Positions 1-8,537 of a DNA stretch of 64,000 nt are shown here, piece by piece. The translations under genes were made by a program, and so were the position numbers. Source of the DNA: Holophagae bacterium. Lineage in GTDB: Bacteria > Acidobacteriota > Holophagae > Acanthopleuribacterales > Acanthopleuribacteraceae. Every line of letters begins with the position of its first letter. Position 1 is the stretch's first letter. Location of the stretch: contig JAUIFE010000008.1 in assembly GCA_030429565.1 (NCBI GenBank), positions 62,001 to 126,000 of the forward strand, in the 5' to 3' direction. The notes below the pieces were generated by a model that searched no databases, had not been told where the DNA came from, and was given only the letters and a program-made list of their open reading frames with translations.

Positions 1-2640
1 GCGGTGACGCGTTACTATTTCGGCCACGCCAGTGACGGTCGCCTCGACTACAACGATATTCGCACCATGCTCTTTGATCATGAGGGCCGCCTGTGGTTGG
101 GCACCTACCGCTCGGGGCTGGTGTTGTTTGATCCTAAAACCGACAAACGCGATTACTTCACCAATAACCCGGCCGACCCTCAGAGCTTGAGCAGCAACCG
201 CATTGAAACTCTGTTTCTCGACCGTTCCAATGTGCTGTGGGTTGGGACCAACGGCGGCGGCGTGAACTACGTCAATCTCAATGCCAAAAAGTTCTATCAC
301 TACCGGCGCGAGTTCCTGAAAGAAGACACTTTAAGTGGGAATTCGGTATCAGCAATATACGTCGATGACAAAGAAAAGGTCTGGGTTGGCACCGTGACCG
401 CCGGCGTTAATTTAATCGAGCGCAAACGGCAGCGTTTTACCCATTTTAGCCACGATCTGCGCAACTCAAAAACACTGAGCGATAACAACATTCGCGCCAT
501 CACAGCGGATCAGCGTGGTCGTCTGTGGGTTGGGACTTACAACGGCGGGGTCAACCGATTGCTCCCCAACCGCAAAGACTTCAAGCGTTACGGACTGGAA
601 AACGGTTTGAGCCACTACCGCATTCGCAGTTTGTACGTCGACCGCGAGGGCACCTTGTGGGTCGGCGGCGACATCGGTTTGGACCGATATGATGCCGGCC
701 GTGATCGCTTTACACGCCGCTTTCCTACCGCCGATAGCGAAGGCAAAACGCGCATGCGTCGCGTTTTTTGCATCGACCAAGACGCCGAGCCGGGTCTGTG
801 GTTGGGGACCGACGACGGTGTCATTCTCCTCCAGCCGGAGCAAAACAGTTTTCGCCAGTTTCGCCACGATCCGAACAACGCAAAAAGCCTGTCCCAGGAT
901 CGAATTAACGTGTTTTACCGCGACAGTGCGGATCGGTTTTGGGTTGGGACCCATCAAGGCCTGAATCGGGTCGTTGACCGCGAGCAGGGGGTTTTCACGC
1001 GATACGTTGATCCCAAGGGGCCACAATTCAATGTCATTTTCGGCATTCTGGAAGACAATGACGGTCATTTGTGGATCAGTACCACCCGTGGCCTCTCGCG
1101 GCTTGATTTGGCGCGTGGCGACTACGAGCACTACGATGTGCACGACGGCTTGCAGGGTTCCACCTTCGTGCAGGGATCCTGCTTCAAAAGCGACCAGGGC
1201 GAACTTTTCTTTGGCGGTCGTAACGGTTTTAACTTGTTTCGTGCCGAGGAAATAGGTGGCGACCGTTGGGTACCCCAAATGCAGTTAACCGAGATCAAGG
1301 TTTTTAATAAGCCGCTGACATTGGCGGAGCCGCCTTACCTCATGAAGGAAATTTCACTGCTGCCCGACCAAAACATGGTCACTTTTGAGTTTTCCGCCAT
1401 GGATTTTGTCAATCCCAGCCACAACAGTTATCGCTACAAGTTAGACGGGTTTGACAGCGATTGGATTGACGCCAAACACCAAAATTCGGCGACATACACC
1501 AACTTGGATCCCGGCTCTTATGTTTTTCGTGCCAAAGGTGGCAACGCGGCGGGCGTTTGGAGTGAGGATGACATTGAGCTCAAGCTCCAAGTGATTCCGC
1601 CATTCTGGAGCAGCCGCAGGGTATTGATCGTGCTGTTGATCGCCCTGTTCACCTTTTTGATATGGCGCTATTTCGAGGCTGAGAAAAATCGAATAACCCT
1701 GGAACGGCGCGTGCAGGAACGCACCCATTCCTTGGCGGAGGCCAACCAAAATCTCGCACGTACGGCGGAGGAGTTGAAACAGGCGCAACGGCAGGTCATA
1801 GAAACCGCTATTCAAGCGGGCATGGCGGAAATAGCGACCGATGTGTTGCACAACCTCGGCAATGCGCTGAACTCGATTAATGTCAGCGCCACCCAAATAT
1901 CCGATGAACTCAACGCCCTGCGGCCCGAGCTATTGGGTCGGGTGACTCAATTATTTGCCGCCGATCCTTCGCTGGTGGAAACCTTGGCCGCGCGGGTGCC
2001 CAAAGGCGAATTGATTCCCGAGGTGTTGACGCGTTACCACGGTAACATTGTCGGTTTGCAGTGCGCGGTTCGCGAAGAGCTGGCCGTGCTGGAGCACCAA
2101 ATCGATTTCATCAAGGGCATTGTCCAAGCGCAGGAACGTTATGCCGGCACCGATGATTTCGCACAGCTAGAAGAACTGGTGCCTCTGGTTGAAGATGTCC
2201 TGCGTATTTCCGCGCCGATGATGGAGGAACCGCGGATTCTCTTGAAACGCGAATACCTCATTCAGCCCCGCGTGCTGGTTGCCAAAACCAAGCTGCTTCA
2301 CGTCTTGCGCCATCTGGTGAATAACAGTTGCGAGGCGATGCGCAACCAGGTGAACGAAAAAGAATTGCGTCTGCGCATCTACCCGGCGGATCCGGGTTTT
2401 GTGTTTTTGGATGTGTTCGACAACGGCCCCGGTATTCCCAGCCAAGATCGCACCCACATTTTCCAAAACGGCTTCACCACTAAGGAGCGAGCCCGTGGCT
2501 TCGGCCTTCATTTCGCCGCCAACGCCATGCGTGAAATGGGCGGTCAGTTGGAGTACCTGCCCACCGAAAAGGGGACCTTGATGCGGCTGATCTTCCCGCG
2601 ACAGCCGGATGCCGACGACGATCCCAGGGCGGCCGGCTAA
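1..2640 (+). CDS. propeller-type sensor histidine kinase, 5' end cut off
   Basis: This is the 3' part of a membrane sensor histidine kinase; the frame is open to base 1, so its start lies outside the window. Numbering from the GTG at base 4, residues about 20-390 are a run of two-component-regulator propeller blades (recurring LWVGT/LWLGT). A Y_Y_Y-type Ig-like domain follows at about 455-535, then one membrane helix near 538-557, a short coiled coil and the kinase core. The likely phospho-acceptor is His616 in VLHNLGNALNSI; the ATP site shows DVFDNGPGIP and GFGLHFAAN. In this family the propeller and Y_Y_Y regions are periplasmic and sense a ligand, often sugar-derived. No receiver or DNA-binding domain is fused and no response regulator gene follows, so its partner is unknown. 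The family assignment is firm; the ligand cannot be told. Confidence 0.93.
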   Translation, partial: AVTRYYFGHASDGRLDYNDIRTMLFDHEGRLWLGTYRSGLVLFDPKTDKRDYFTNNPADPQSLSSNRIETLFLDRSNVLWVGTNGGGVNYVNLNAKKFYHYRREFLKEDTLSGNSVSAIYVDDKEKVWVGTVTAGVNLIERKRQRFTHFSHDLRNSKTLSDNNIRAITADQRGRLWVGTYNGGVNRLLPNRKDFKRYGLENGLSHYRIRSLYVDREGTLWVGGDIGLDRYDAGRDRFTRRFPTADSEGKTRMRRVFCIDQDAEPGLWLGTDDGVILLQPEQNSFRQFRHDPNNAKSLSQDRINVFYRDSADRFWVGTHQGLNRVVDREQGVFTRYVDPKGPQFNVIFGILEDNDGHLWISTTRGLSRLDLARGDYEHYDVHDGLQGSTFVQGSCFKSDQGELFFGGRNGFNLFRAEEIGGDRWVPQMQLTEIKVFNKPLTLAEPPYLMKEISLLPDQNMVTFEFSAMDFVNPSHNSYRYKLDGFDSDWIDAKHQNSATYTNLDPGSYVFRAKGGNAAGVWSEDDIELKLQVIPPFWSSRRVLIVLLIALFTFLIWRYFEAEKNRITLERRVQERTHSLAEANQNLARTAEELKQAQRQVIETAIQAGMAEIATDVLHNLGNALNSINVSATQISDELNALRPELLGRVTQLFAADPSLVETLAARVPKGELIPEVLTRYHGNIVGLQCAVREELAVLEHQIDFIKGIVQAQERYAGTDDFAQLEELVPLVEDVLRISAPMMEEPRILLKREYLIQPRVLVAKTKLLHVLRHLVNNSCEAMRNQVNEKELRLRIYPADPGFVFLDVFDNGPGIPSQDRTHIFQNGFTTKERARGFGLHFAANAMREMGGQLEYLPTEKGTLMRLIFPRQPDADDDPRAAG

Positions 2641-2698
2641 ACGGTAACGGGCCTTTTGCTCGGCAAACGCGATGGGCGTTCCTGGTTGAGGCATAAAA

Positions 2699-2723
2699 AA
2701 AGCGGAGCTTGTTGCTCCGCTTT
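2699..2723 (-). terminator. rho-independent terminator of the cytochrome gene
   Basis: A perfect 10-bp stem (AAAGCGGAGC / GCTCCGCTTT) has a 5-nt loop. Read on the minus strand it is followed by a T run, from the A-tract at 2694-2700. It lies 23 nt past the stop of the minus-strand cytochrome. On the plus strand no T-tract follows, so it serves the upstream kinase less well. Confidence 0.85.
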
Positions 2724-2745
2724 GGTTGTGTGGGGGGGCCGTCGG

Positions 2746-3372
2746 CTACTTCAGGGTTTTGATGTAGGCAATGACGTCCTTCATGGCCTGCTCGTTGGCG
2801 AGCGTCATGGCCATGGGTGCCATTTGCATGCCGAACATATCTTTGGGATCGGCGCCGCGAACCTTATCTTTGAAGTTTTTGAGCTGTTGCAGTTGGTACC
2901 AATCGGGCAACAAGGTCAATTTTGGCGCGTTCAAGGCTTTGTTGCCTTCCGCTTTTTGACCGTGGCAGGTAGCGCACACGGCGTAAAGGTTTTTACCCTT
3001 GGCGGCGTCACCGCCGGTGACCGTGGCTTCGGGTGTCGTCGGCTTCAGGGTTTTGACATATGCAACAACATCCTGAATGGCTTGGTCGTTGGCCAAAGTC
3101 ATGGCCATGGGGCGCATTTGCGAGCCGAACAGGTCTTTGGGGTTGGTGCCACGTACGCCGGATTTGAAATTTTTGAGCTGGCGCTCCAAGTACCAATCTT
3201 CCTGACCGGCAATTTGTGGGGAATTCAGCGCTTTGTTGCCGTGGCCTTCTGCGCCATGGCAGGCAATACAGGTTGCGTACAGCCCTTTGCCTTTGGCGGC
3301 GTCGCCACCGGCCCACAGGGTGCTTCCTGTCAGCATCAGCAAACAGATCAACCCGATTGTGAGTTTTTTCAT
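2746..3372 (-). CDS. di-haem c-type cytochrome (cytochrome c4-like)
   Basis: This 208-residue exported protein has a Sec signal peptide (residues 1-21, ending near LWA) and two homologous class I cytochrome c domains. The haem-binding motifs are CIACH at 35-39 and CATCH at 133-137. Each domain carries a distal Met-rich stretch (SQMRPMAM, then MQMAPMAM) that supplies the axial Met. The halves also share GGDAAKGK and LKNFK blocks, so the gene arose by internal duplication. Cytochrome c4 proteins shuttle electrons in the periplasm to terminal oxidases or related acceptors. The ATG is preceded by AGAGG at a suitable distance. It is monocistronic, convergent with the upstream kinase, with its own terminator. 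Its redox partner cannot be told from this window. Confidence 0.93.
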   Translation of the reverse strand: MKKLTIGLICLLMLTGSTLWAGGDAAKGKGLYATCIACHGAEGHGNKALNSPQIAGQEDWYLERQLKNFKSGVRGTNPKDLFGSQMRPMAMTLANDQAIQDVVAYVKTLKPTTPEATVTGGDAAKGKNLYAVCATCHGQKAEGNKALNAPKLTLLPDWYQLQQLKNFKDKVRGADPKDMFGMQMAPMAMTLANEQAMKDVIAYIKTLK

Positions 3373-3841
3373 GAATATCCTCTCTTGTGCTTCTAGCTTC
3401 CTTAATGGTCCCCGTCGTCGTGAAGATTTTATCGAGAAAGGGACGGAATGAAAAGCAAAGCTCTGGCATATTCAGGGGTTACGGAAAGGAAAAAGCGGCG
3501 TTCGCGACGAATATTCGGTTGTTGGTAACGCCGCAATGCGGCCGGCGCCGTTCGACTTTCAATACCGGGCCGGATTTTGCGAGCGAATCAGGTCTGTAAA
3601 ATATTTGATTTGTTGAATTTAGGGGTTGTTGGTGAGGCGCCGATAGCGCGATTGCGTTTCATTTGCAATCCTGCTGCTGGGCGACCGTGCTTGCTTCCGA
3701 AGGATCTCTTGTGGTGAGATGACTTCGACCCATCAGGATTTTTTAATGCGTGCTTTCCCGGACAAGGTGACGCTGAAGCGATGTCGTCGCCCGCCAATCA
3801 GGATCGTGGCGCTTGGGTTGTGCCGACAAGGAGATACAGGC
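3373..3841. other. intergenic region between divergent genes
   Basis: About 470 bases lie between the minus-strand cytochrome and the plus-strand kinase and should contain both promoters. A locally AT-rich patch at about 3594-3620 is the most promoter-like part. No RNA gene, repeat or convincing small ORF was seen. Confidence 0.4.
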
Positions 3842-5071
3842 TTGAGCGAACTATTGGGGCCGATGGACGACACACGCCAGACCGATATGGCCGGCTTCGT
3901 CGCTTTGGTTGCGGTTTATGGCTGTGTCTTGGGTACCAGTCGTTACGATAACGATTTAAGCGCCGGCCTGTTTGGGGTGATGACCCTGTTGTGTGTCCTT
4001 CTGGGATGCTTGGTTCAGTATTCCGACGCCGTCATTCGCCGTTTTCGCGACCAGCGTTTGGGTTTGGCGGCTGTTTACTTTGCCGAGATCGCGCTTTGTC
4101 TCAAAATCTCCCAAATCGAATTTTCCGGTCGCGATCCCGGCCTGATTTGGTTGTTGGCTATGCCGCCGCTCGTGGCGCTGTGCCTCTTTCGCCTACGCTG
4201 GTGGGTGACGTTGCTCGGCATTCTGGGACTGCTTAGCACCGTGCTGTTGGCCAACTTTGACGTCCGTGGTTGGGCCTCGACACAGCGGTTCGCGTTTGAA
4301 TTGATGCCGCTCTACATTTTTGTTTCGGTGTTTGCGACGGTGATGGCCCGTGAAAGCCAAATGCGACGTGAGAAGGAGGCCCTTGCTGAACAGTTGGCGG
4401 CGGCCAACCAACGGTTGCGCGCCTATGCAGCCGAAGCTGAAGCGTGGGCGACCATGCGCGAGCGCAACCGTTTGGCACGCGATATCCACGATTCCCTCGG
4501 CCATTACCTAACCGCCGTCAATATGCTGGCCGCCGCTGCTTCGGCCGTGCTGCGCGAGAAACCCGAGCAAAGCATTGCCATGCTGGCGCAAATTCAAAAC
4601 ACGGTGAAACAGGGTTTGCACGAGGTGCGCGGTTCGGTGGCGAGCTTGCGCGAGGATCCCATCGCGGGTAAAACGCCCGCCGAATTTTTGTCGGAACTGG
4701 CTGAAGTAACCCGCCGGCAAGGGGCCGAGGTGACGCTTTCCTTTGAGGGTTCGGTGCGGCCGCTTGAACCAGTGCTCAATCAGGTCATCTATCGCGGTGC
4801 GCAAGAGAGCTTGACCAACGTGCGCAAATACGCCGAGGCGGACCACGTGTGGCTCACACTGCTTTTCGGCCCTGATACCGTGACCTTTCAGTGTCGTGAC
4901 GATGGTCGCGGCTGTGACACCTTGACCGGTGGCTTTGGCTTAACCGGTCTGCGCGAGCGCGCTAAAATGGTGGGCGGGACGGTCTCTTTTGAAACGGCGC
5001 CCGGCCAAGGGTTCTGTGTCACCTTGACCTGTCCCTATGCCGACGCCGCGCCGACGGAGGAAAACCCGTGA
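3842..5071 (+). CDS. NarX/DesK-type sensor histidine kinase
   Basis: This is a membrane histidine kinase of the HisKA_3 class. Several hydrophobic helices fill roughly the first 150 residues. The dimerisation/phospho-acceptor motif is RNRLARDIHDSLGHYLTAV, with His in DIHDSLGH. The ATP-binding domain shows CRDDGRGCD and GFGLTGLRERA. The frame is open from an ATG at 3719, but a TTG at 3842 has AAGGAG at 3828-3833 with an 8-nt gap, whereas the ATG is poorly placed. The extra 41 residues are Arg/Cys-rich and unlike a membrane-protein start. I therefore prefer 3842, giving 409 residues. The stop overlaps the next gene's GTG by four bases (GTGA), so the two are translationally coupled. The signal sensed is not evident. 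Confidence 0.9.
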   Translation: MSELLGPMDDTRQTDMAGFVALVAVYGCVLGTSRYDNDLSAGLFGVMTLLCVLLGCLVQYSDAVIRRFRDQRLGLAAVYFAEIALCLKISQIEFSGRDPGLIWLLAMPPLVALCLFRLRWWVTLLGILGLLSTVLLANFDVRGWASTQRFAFELMPLYIFVSVFATVMARESQMRREKEALAEQLAAANQRLRAYAAEAEAWATMRERNRLARDIHDSLGHYLTAVNMLAAAASAVLREKPEQSIAMLAQIQNTVKQGLHEVRGSVASLREDPIAGKTPAEFLSELAEVTRRQGAEVTLSFEGSVRPLEPVLNQVIYRGAQESLTNVRKYAEADHVWLTLLFGPDTVTFQCRDDGRGCDTLTGGFGLTGLRERAKMVGGTVSFETAPGQGFCVTLTCPYADAAPTEENP

Positions 5072-5757
5072 TTCGGATCTTGTTAGCTGATGATCAGCCG
5101 CTTTTTCGCGAAGGCCTCAAGACCCTGCTGGGCCTGCAAGCCGATTTTCAAGTGGTGGCCGAAGCCGCCGACGGCAATGAGGCGACGGCGCGTTGTCTTG
5201 AGACACGGCCGGACGTGGTGCTCATGGATATCAACATGCCGCACCTCAATGGGGTGGCCGCGACCCGTCGGATTAAACAAACTTGCCCGGCCTGCCACAT
5301 CCTCATGCTGACGACTTTTGACGACGATGAGTCCATTTTTGACGGCTTGCGTGCGGGTGCGGTTGGTTATCTGCTCAAGGATGCCGATGCGGCGACTTTG
5401 TTCGACGCGGTGCGTTCGGCGGCACGCGGTGAATCGGTGTTGGCACCATCGGTGGCTTCTAAACTGATCCACGAATACAACCGACTCGCGCAAACGCCCG
5501 GGGCGTCGCCGACCGAGTCGACCTCAGCCGGACCGGAAGCGGTGACGGTATCCGCGACGGCGGTTGAACTTTCCAAACGGGAAATGGAGATCCTTTTAGA
5601 ATTGGCCAAAGGCTCCGGCAACAAGGAAATCGGGGCCGCGCTATTTATTGCGCAAGGTACGGTTAAGAACCACATTACCAACCTCTTCGCCAAATTAGAG
5701 GTCAACAGCAGGCTGGCGGCGGTGACCAAGGCACGGGCGCTCGGGCTCATTTCCTAG
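5068..5757 (+). CDS. NarL/LuxR-family response regulator
   Basis: This 229-residue regulator has an N-terminal receiver domain and a C-terminal LuxR-type helix-turn-helix. The acidic pocket is D8/D9, the phospho-acceptor is D54 in VLMDINMP, and the conserved Thr and Lys appear in MLTTFDD and GYLLKDAD. The DNA-binding domain begins at LSKREMEILLELAKG and includes GTVKNHITNLFAKLEV. Between them is a longer than usual Pro/Thr/Ser-rich linker. It overlaps the upstream HisKA_3 kinase by four bases, so the two form a cognate pair that would phosphorylate and activate this transcription factor. Repeated GTGACC motifs just past its stop are possible binding sites, which is inference only. Confidence 0.95.
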   Translation: MIRILLADDQPLFREGLKTLLGLQADFQVVAEAADGNEATARCLETRPDVVLMDINMPHLNGVAATRRIKQTCPACHILMLTTFDDDESIFDGLRAGAVGYLLKDADAATLFDAVRSAARGESVLAPSVASKLIHEYNRLAQTPGASPTESTSAGPEAVTVSATAVELSKREMEILLELAKGSGNKEIGAALFIAQGTVKNHITNLFAKLEVNSRLAAVTKARALGLIS

Positions 5758-5763
5758 CGGCCG

Positions 5764-5819
5764 GGTCACGGGTGACCGTGACCTTTTTCCTAGTCCACAA
5801 TCGTGACCTTTTCGTGACC
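5764..5819. promoter_or_regulatory. cluster of GTGACC repeats upstream of the TPR gene
   Basis: GTGACC occurs at 5772, 5778, 5803 and 5814, and its inverse GGTCAC at 5764. The first pair forms GGTCAC-GG-GTGACC. Two of the direct copies continue as CGTGACCTTTT. The cluster sits 7 nt after the response-regulator stop and about 90 nt before the next start. It could be an operator for that regulator; no -35/-10 pair was clear. Confidence 0.45.
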
Positions 5820-5910
5820 GTCGGCCTACAGACGGAACAGCCTGGCCAACCTATCTTTAGAGACATCACAACGGAAACGTCGCCAAGTGCGCGGCGTTCG
5901 GAGGTCGTCG

Positions 5911-6894
5911 ATGTTTCGCTTATTTAGTTTTGCCTGGTTCTTTCCTCTTTTACTGTTGCTCGCCGTTTGGCCGGTGCCGCTTGCGTTCGGTGCTGAAACG
6001 CTTGCGTCGTTGGAGACGCAACTGACCCGCGACCCGGCCGCCGTTCTGGCGGTTTTAGATCAACCTGGCGCCTTCACCAACGCTGCTGACACGGCCTACC
6101 TGCGCAGTAAAGCCTTGCTGCAGATGGGCCAAGCCAAACCCGCGATTGACGCGGCGCGGGCGGCCTTGGCCTTGGATGAAGCTCAAAGCCGTTACCACAC
6201 CCAATACGCCAAGGCGCTGTTGCAGCGTATTTCCAATGAGCCGATGTTCGCCATGACCAATACCGGTCGTTTCTTGCGCGCGCTCGACAAAGCGATTGAA
6301 CTGGATCCCACGGACGGCGAGCCGCGGTTGTTTAAAACGATGTTTTATCTCAACGCGCCCGCCATTGCCGGTGGCAGTCGTGCTAAAGCAGAAGCCGAAC
6401 AACGCGCCATGGCGGCGGTCAGCGAGGTGCATGGATTGTTGGCGCAGCTTGCGTTCCTGAGTGCCGACGACAAACAAGCCGAAGCCGAGCCGATTCACCG
6501 TCGTCTCCTGGCATTGGCGCCCGATCATGTCGGTTTTATCTACGGGTTTGGGCGTTATCTCCGCCATGCCGAACGCTACGACGAAGCGCAGACATTTTTG
6601 CGTGCCCAGTTGACGCGTTTTCCTGAGGAACCGCGCATTCTTTACGCCCTTGCGGCGGCGCAGATTAGCGGCGGAAAAGCGGTTGAATCAGGGATCAACG
6701 GCATGAAGCAATTTATTGCCTTGCAGGCCGCGCACGCCGAGGGACCTGCCGCCGCACACGCCTGGTTCTGGATTGGTAAAGGCTACGAACAGCAGAATCA
6801 AAGCGCCCAAGCGCGGCGTGCTTACGAACAATCGCTGGCGCTTAATCCCAAACTCGCCTACGTGCGTGAACGCTTGAACCAATTGGCCGATTAA
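5911..6894 (+). CDS. exported tetratricopeptide-repeat protein
   Basis: This 327-residue protein starts with a Sec signal peptide (FRLFSFAWFFPLLLLLAVW, cleavage likely near AFGA). Helical repeats of TPR type follow: alternating small and large residues with recurring ALxLDxxxxxYH and ALAAAQxSGG patterns, and a canonical last repeat near AWFWIGKGYEQQNQSAQARR. I chose ATG 5911 because GGAGG at 5900-5904 precedes it by 6 nt; an in-frame GTG at 5887 lies upstream of that SD. TPR proteins are scaffolds and no catalytic motif is visible. It follows the NarL-type pair and the GTGACC cluster and may be a target of that regulator. The specific function is unknown. Confidence 0.82.
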   Translation: MFRLFSFAWFFPLLLLLAVWPVPLAFGAETLASLETQLTRDPAAVLAVLDQPGAFTNAADTAYLRSKALLQMGQAKPAIDAARAALALDEAQSRYHTQYAKALLQRISNEPMFAMTNTGRFLRALDKAIELDPTDGEPRLFKTMFYLNAPAIAGGSRAKAEAEQRAMAAVSEVHGLLAQLAFLSADDKQAEAEPIHRRLLALAPDHVGFIYGFGRYLRHAERYDEAQTFLRAQLTRFPEEPRILYALAAAQISGGKAVESGINGMKQFIALQAAHAEGPAAAHAWFWIGKGYEQQNQSAQARRAYEQSLALNPKLAYVRERLNQLAD

Positions 6895-6967
6895 CCGGTA
6901 TCCGATTCTCGCCACCACCCTGGGTTGTGGCGGATTTCGCGCCGTCACTTTTTCTGGGAGGTGTGCT

Positions 6968-8479
6968 TTGAACCGTCAGTTTTCACTCAATCGTCGTCAG
7001 TTTCTCTCTTTGAGTTCCGGACTCGCCGGGCTGGGTCTGTTACCGCCCGCGCTCGCCGCTAAAACCCTGCCGGCCGCGCAACAGCGTTTGCATCGTGCCG
7101 CGCGGCGTGAGGCTGATCGCGTTGGGCGTTTCACCGTGCGTGAGATCGAAGGGACGATCCCCGCCGCGCTGAACGGCAGTGTGTACCGCGTTGCTCCGGG
7201 TCAAAACCAAAAGTTCGGTCGCCCGTTGCGGCACTACTTCGACGGTGACGCCTTTCTGTCGGCGTTCCACTTCGAAAAGGGTTCCTGCACCATGCACACT
7301 CGGTTCTTGGCGACGCCGGAACGTTTGGCGGAGCAGAAAGCGCAAAAGATGTTGTATCACGAGTTTGGCACGGCGGCGCCGCTGCCGGAGGACCCCTATG
7401 GCGACATGCCTGGCTTCAAAAATACGGCCAGTGTGAATGTGATTCATTACGACGGCCGCCTGTTGGCTTTGAGTGAAGGGGGGCCGCCGATTGCGGTGGA
7501 TGCAAAAACCTTGGCCTACCAAGGACCCTGGCATTTCTACGATACCTTGCCGCGTGGCTCGTCGTTCACCGCGCACCCCAAGTTTGACAGTCGCACCGGG
7601 GACGGCTTCGCCTACGGCATTCACCAGGGCACGCCTTTGGCACTGCAAGTCTATCGCATGCGCCCCGACGGCAAGCTCGATATCCTGCATCGCGTGCCTT
7701 TACCCCATTACCTCATGATTCACGACTTTGCCGTCACCGATCATTACCTGGTTTTTTGCATTCCGCCGCTGTCGATCGATTTCCCCAAACTGTTTCAAGG
7801 TGGCCACACAATTGCCGAGGCGTTGGCGTTCGCAGAACAAACGCCGATGAAGTTGTTGGTGCTGCGTCGCGATGGCAGTGGGCAACCGCTTTGGATCGAC
7901 GACCGCAACGGCATGATGTTTCACAACGGCAACGCTTTCGAACAAGACGGTGCCTTGCTGTTCGATGCGATTGTTTCGGATGACGATGCGGTGCTGCGGT
8001 TGTTGCACAGTGCCGCCAAAGAACAATTGCCGGCGGCGGCCGATAGTTACCTCGTGCGCTTTCGTCTCGATCCGAAGTCGGGTCGTTTGGCGGCCCGCGA
8101 TACAGTGAGTCGTGGTTTGGAGTTTCCGCGGTATAACGAGCGCCGCGCCGGCACCGACGCCCGCTTTCTTTACGCGGTCGGTGACCACGCCGTAAACCCG
8201 ATGTTGTCGGGTTGTGTGCTGGCGCTCGACATGCACCGCGGCACCCGTCGCGATGTGCGTTACGAGGCGCATCAAGCTATTGAAGAAGCGGTGTTTGCGC
8301 CGCGACCCAATAGTACGGATGAGCAAGACGGCTGGTTGTTGTTGCAGGGATATGACGGTAACCGCGACGAAAACTTTTTCGACATCCTCGAAGCCGTTTC
8401 CCTGAAACGTGCGGCGCGTTTGTGGCTAGGTTCAAACGCGCCGCTGGGATTTCACGGCAATTTCGTCGCCGCCGGTTAA
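6968..8479 (+). CDS. Tat-exported carotenoid oxygenase (RPE65/lignostilbene dioxygenase family)
   Basis: This 503-residue protein resembles non-haem iron carotenoid-cleavage oxygenases, which split a carbon double bond in carotenoids or stilbenes with O2. The seven-bladed propeller family's four iron-binding His are suggested by TAHPKFD, MIHDFAVTDHYLVF, MFHNGNAFEQDG and the C-terminal LGFHGNFV. LNGSVYRVAPGQ and HYFDGDAFL match the usual N-terminal core. Residues 1-30 form a twin-arginine signal (NRRQFLSLSSG then ALA), which is unusual since most relatives are cytoplasmic. The start is TTG at 6968 with GGGAGG at 6956-6961, a 6-nt gap. It converges on the PhoD-like gene. The substrate cannot be predicted. 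Confidence 0.9.
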   Translation: MNRQFSLNRRQFLSLSSGLAGLGLLPPALAAKTLPAAQQRLHRAARREADRVGRFTVREIEGTIPAALNGSVYRVAPGQNQKFGRPLRHYFDGDAFLSAFHFEKGSCTMHTRFLATPERLAEQKAQKMLYHEFGTAAPLPEDPYGDMPGFKNTASVNVIHYDGRLLALSEGGPPIAVDAKTLAYQGPWHFYDTLPRGSSFTAHPKFDSRTGDGFAYGIHQGTPLALQVYRMRPDGKLDILHRVPLPHYLMIHDFAVTDHYLVFCIPPLSIDFPKLFQGGHTIAEALAFAEQTPMKLLVLRRDGSGQPLWIDDRNGMMFHNGNAFEQDGALLFDAIVSDDDAVLRLLHSAAKEQLPAAADSYLVRFRLDPKSGRLAARDTVSRGLEFPRYNERRAGTDARFLYAVGDHAVNPMLSGCVLALDMHRGTRRDVRYEAHQAIEEAVFAPRPNSTDEQDGWLLLQGYDGNRDENFFDILEAVSLKRAARLWLGSNAPLGFHGNFVAAG

Positions 8480-8537
8480 AGGGCGCGGCTGGTCGCCGGC
8501 GATGTGTTTGGCCACACGCCGCCGGTGATCCTTTTCG

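Noticed and set aside
466..1278. 270-residue minus-strand reading frame antisense to the first kinase
   Set aside because: It mirrors the codon bias of the real gene, has no SD and no recognisable domain.
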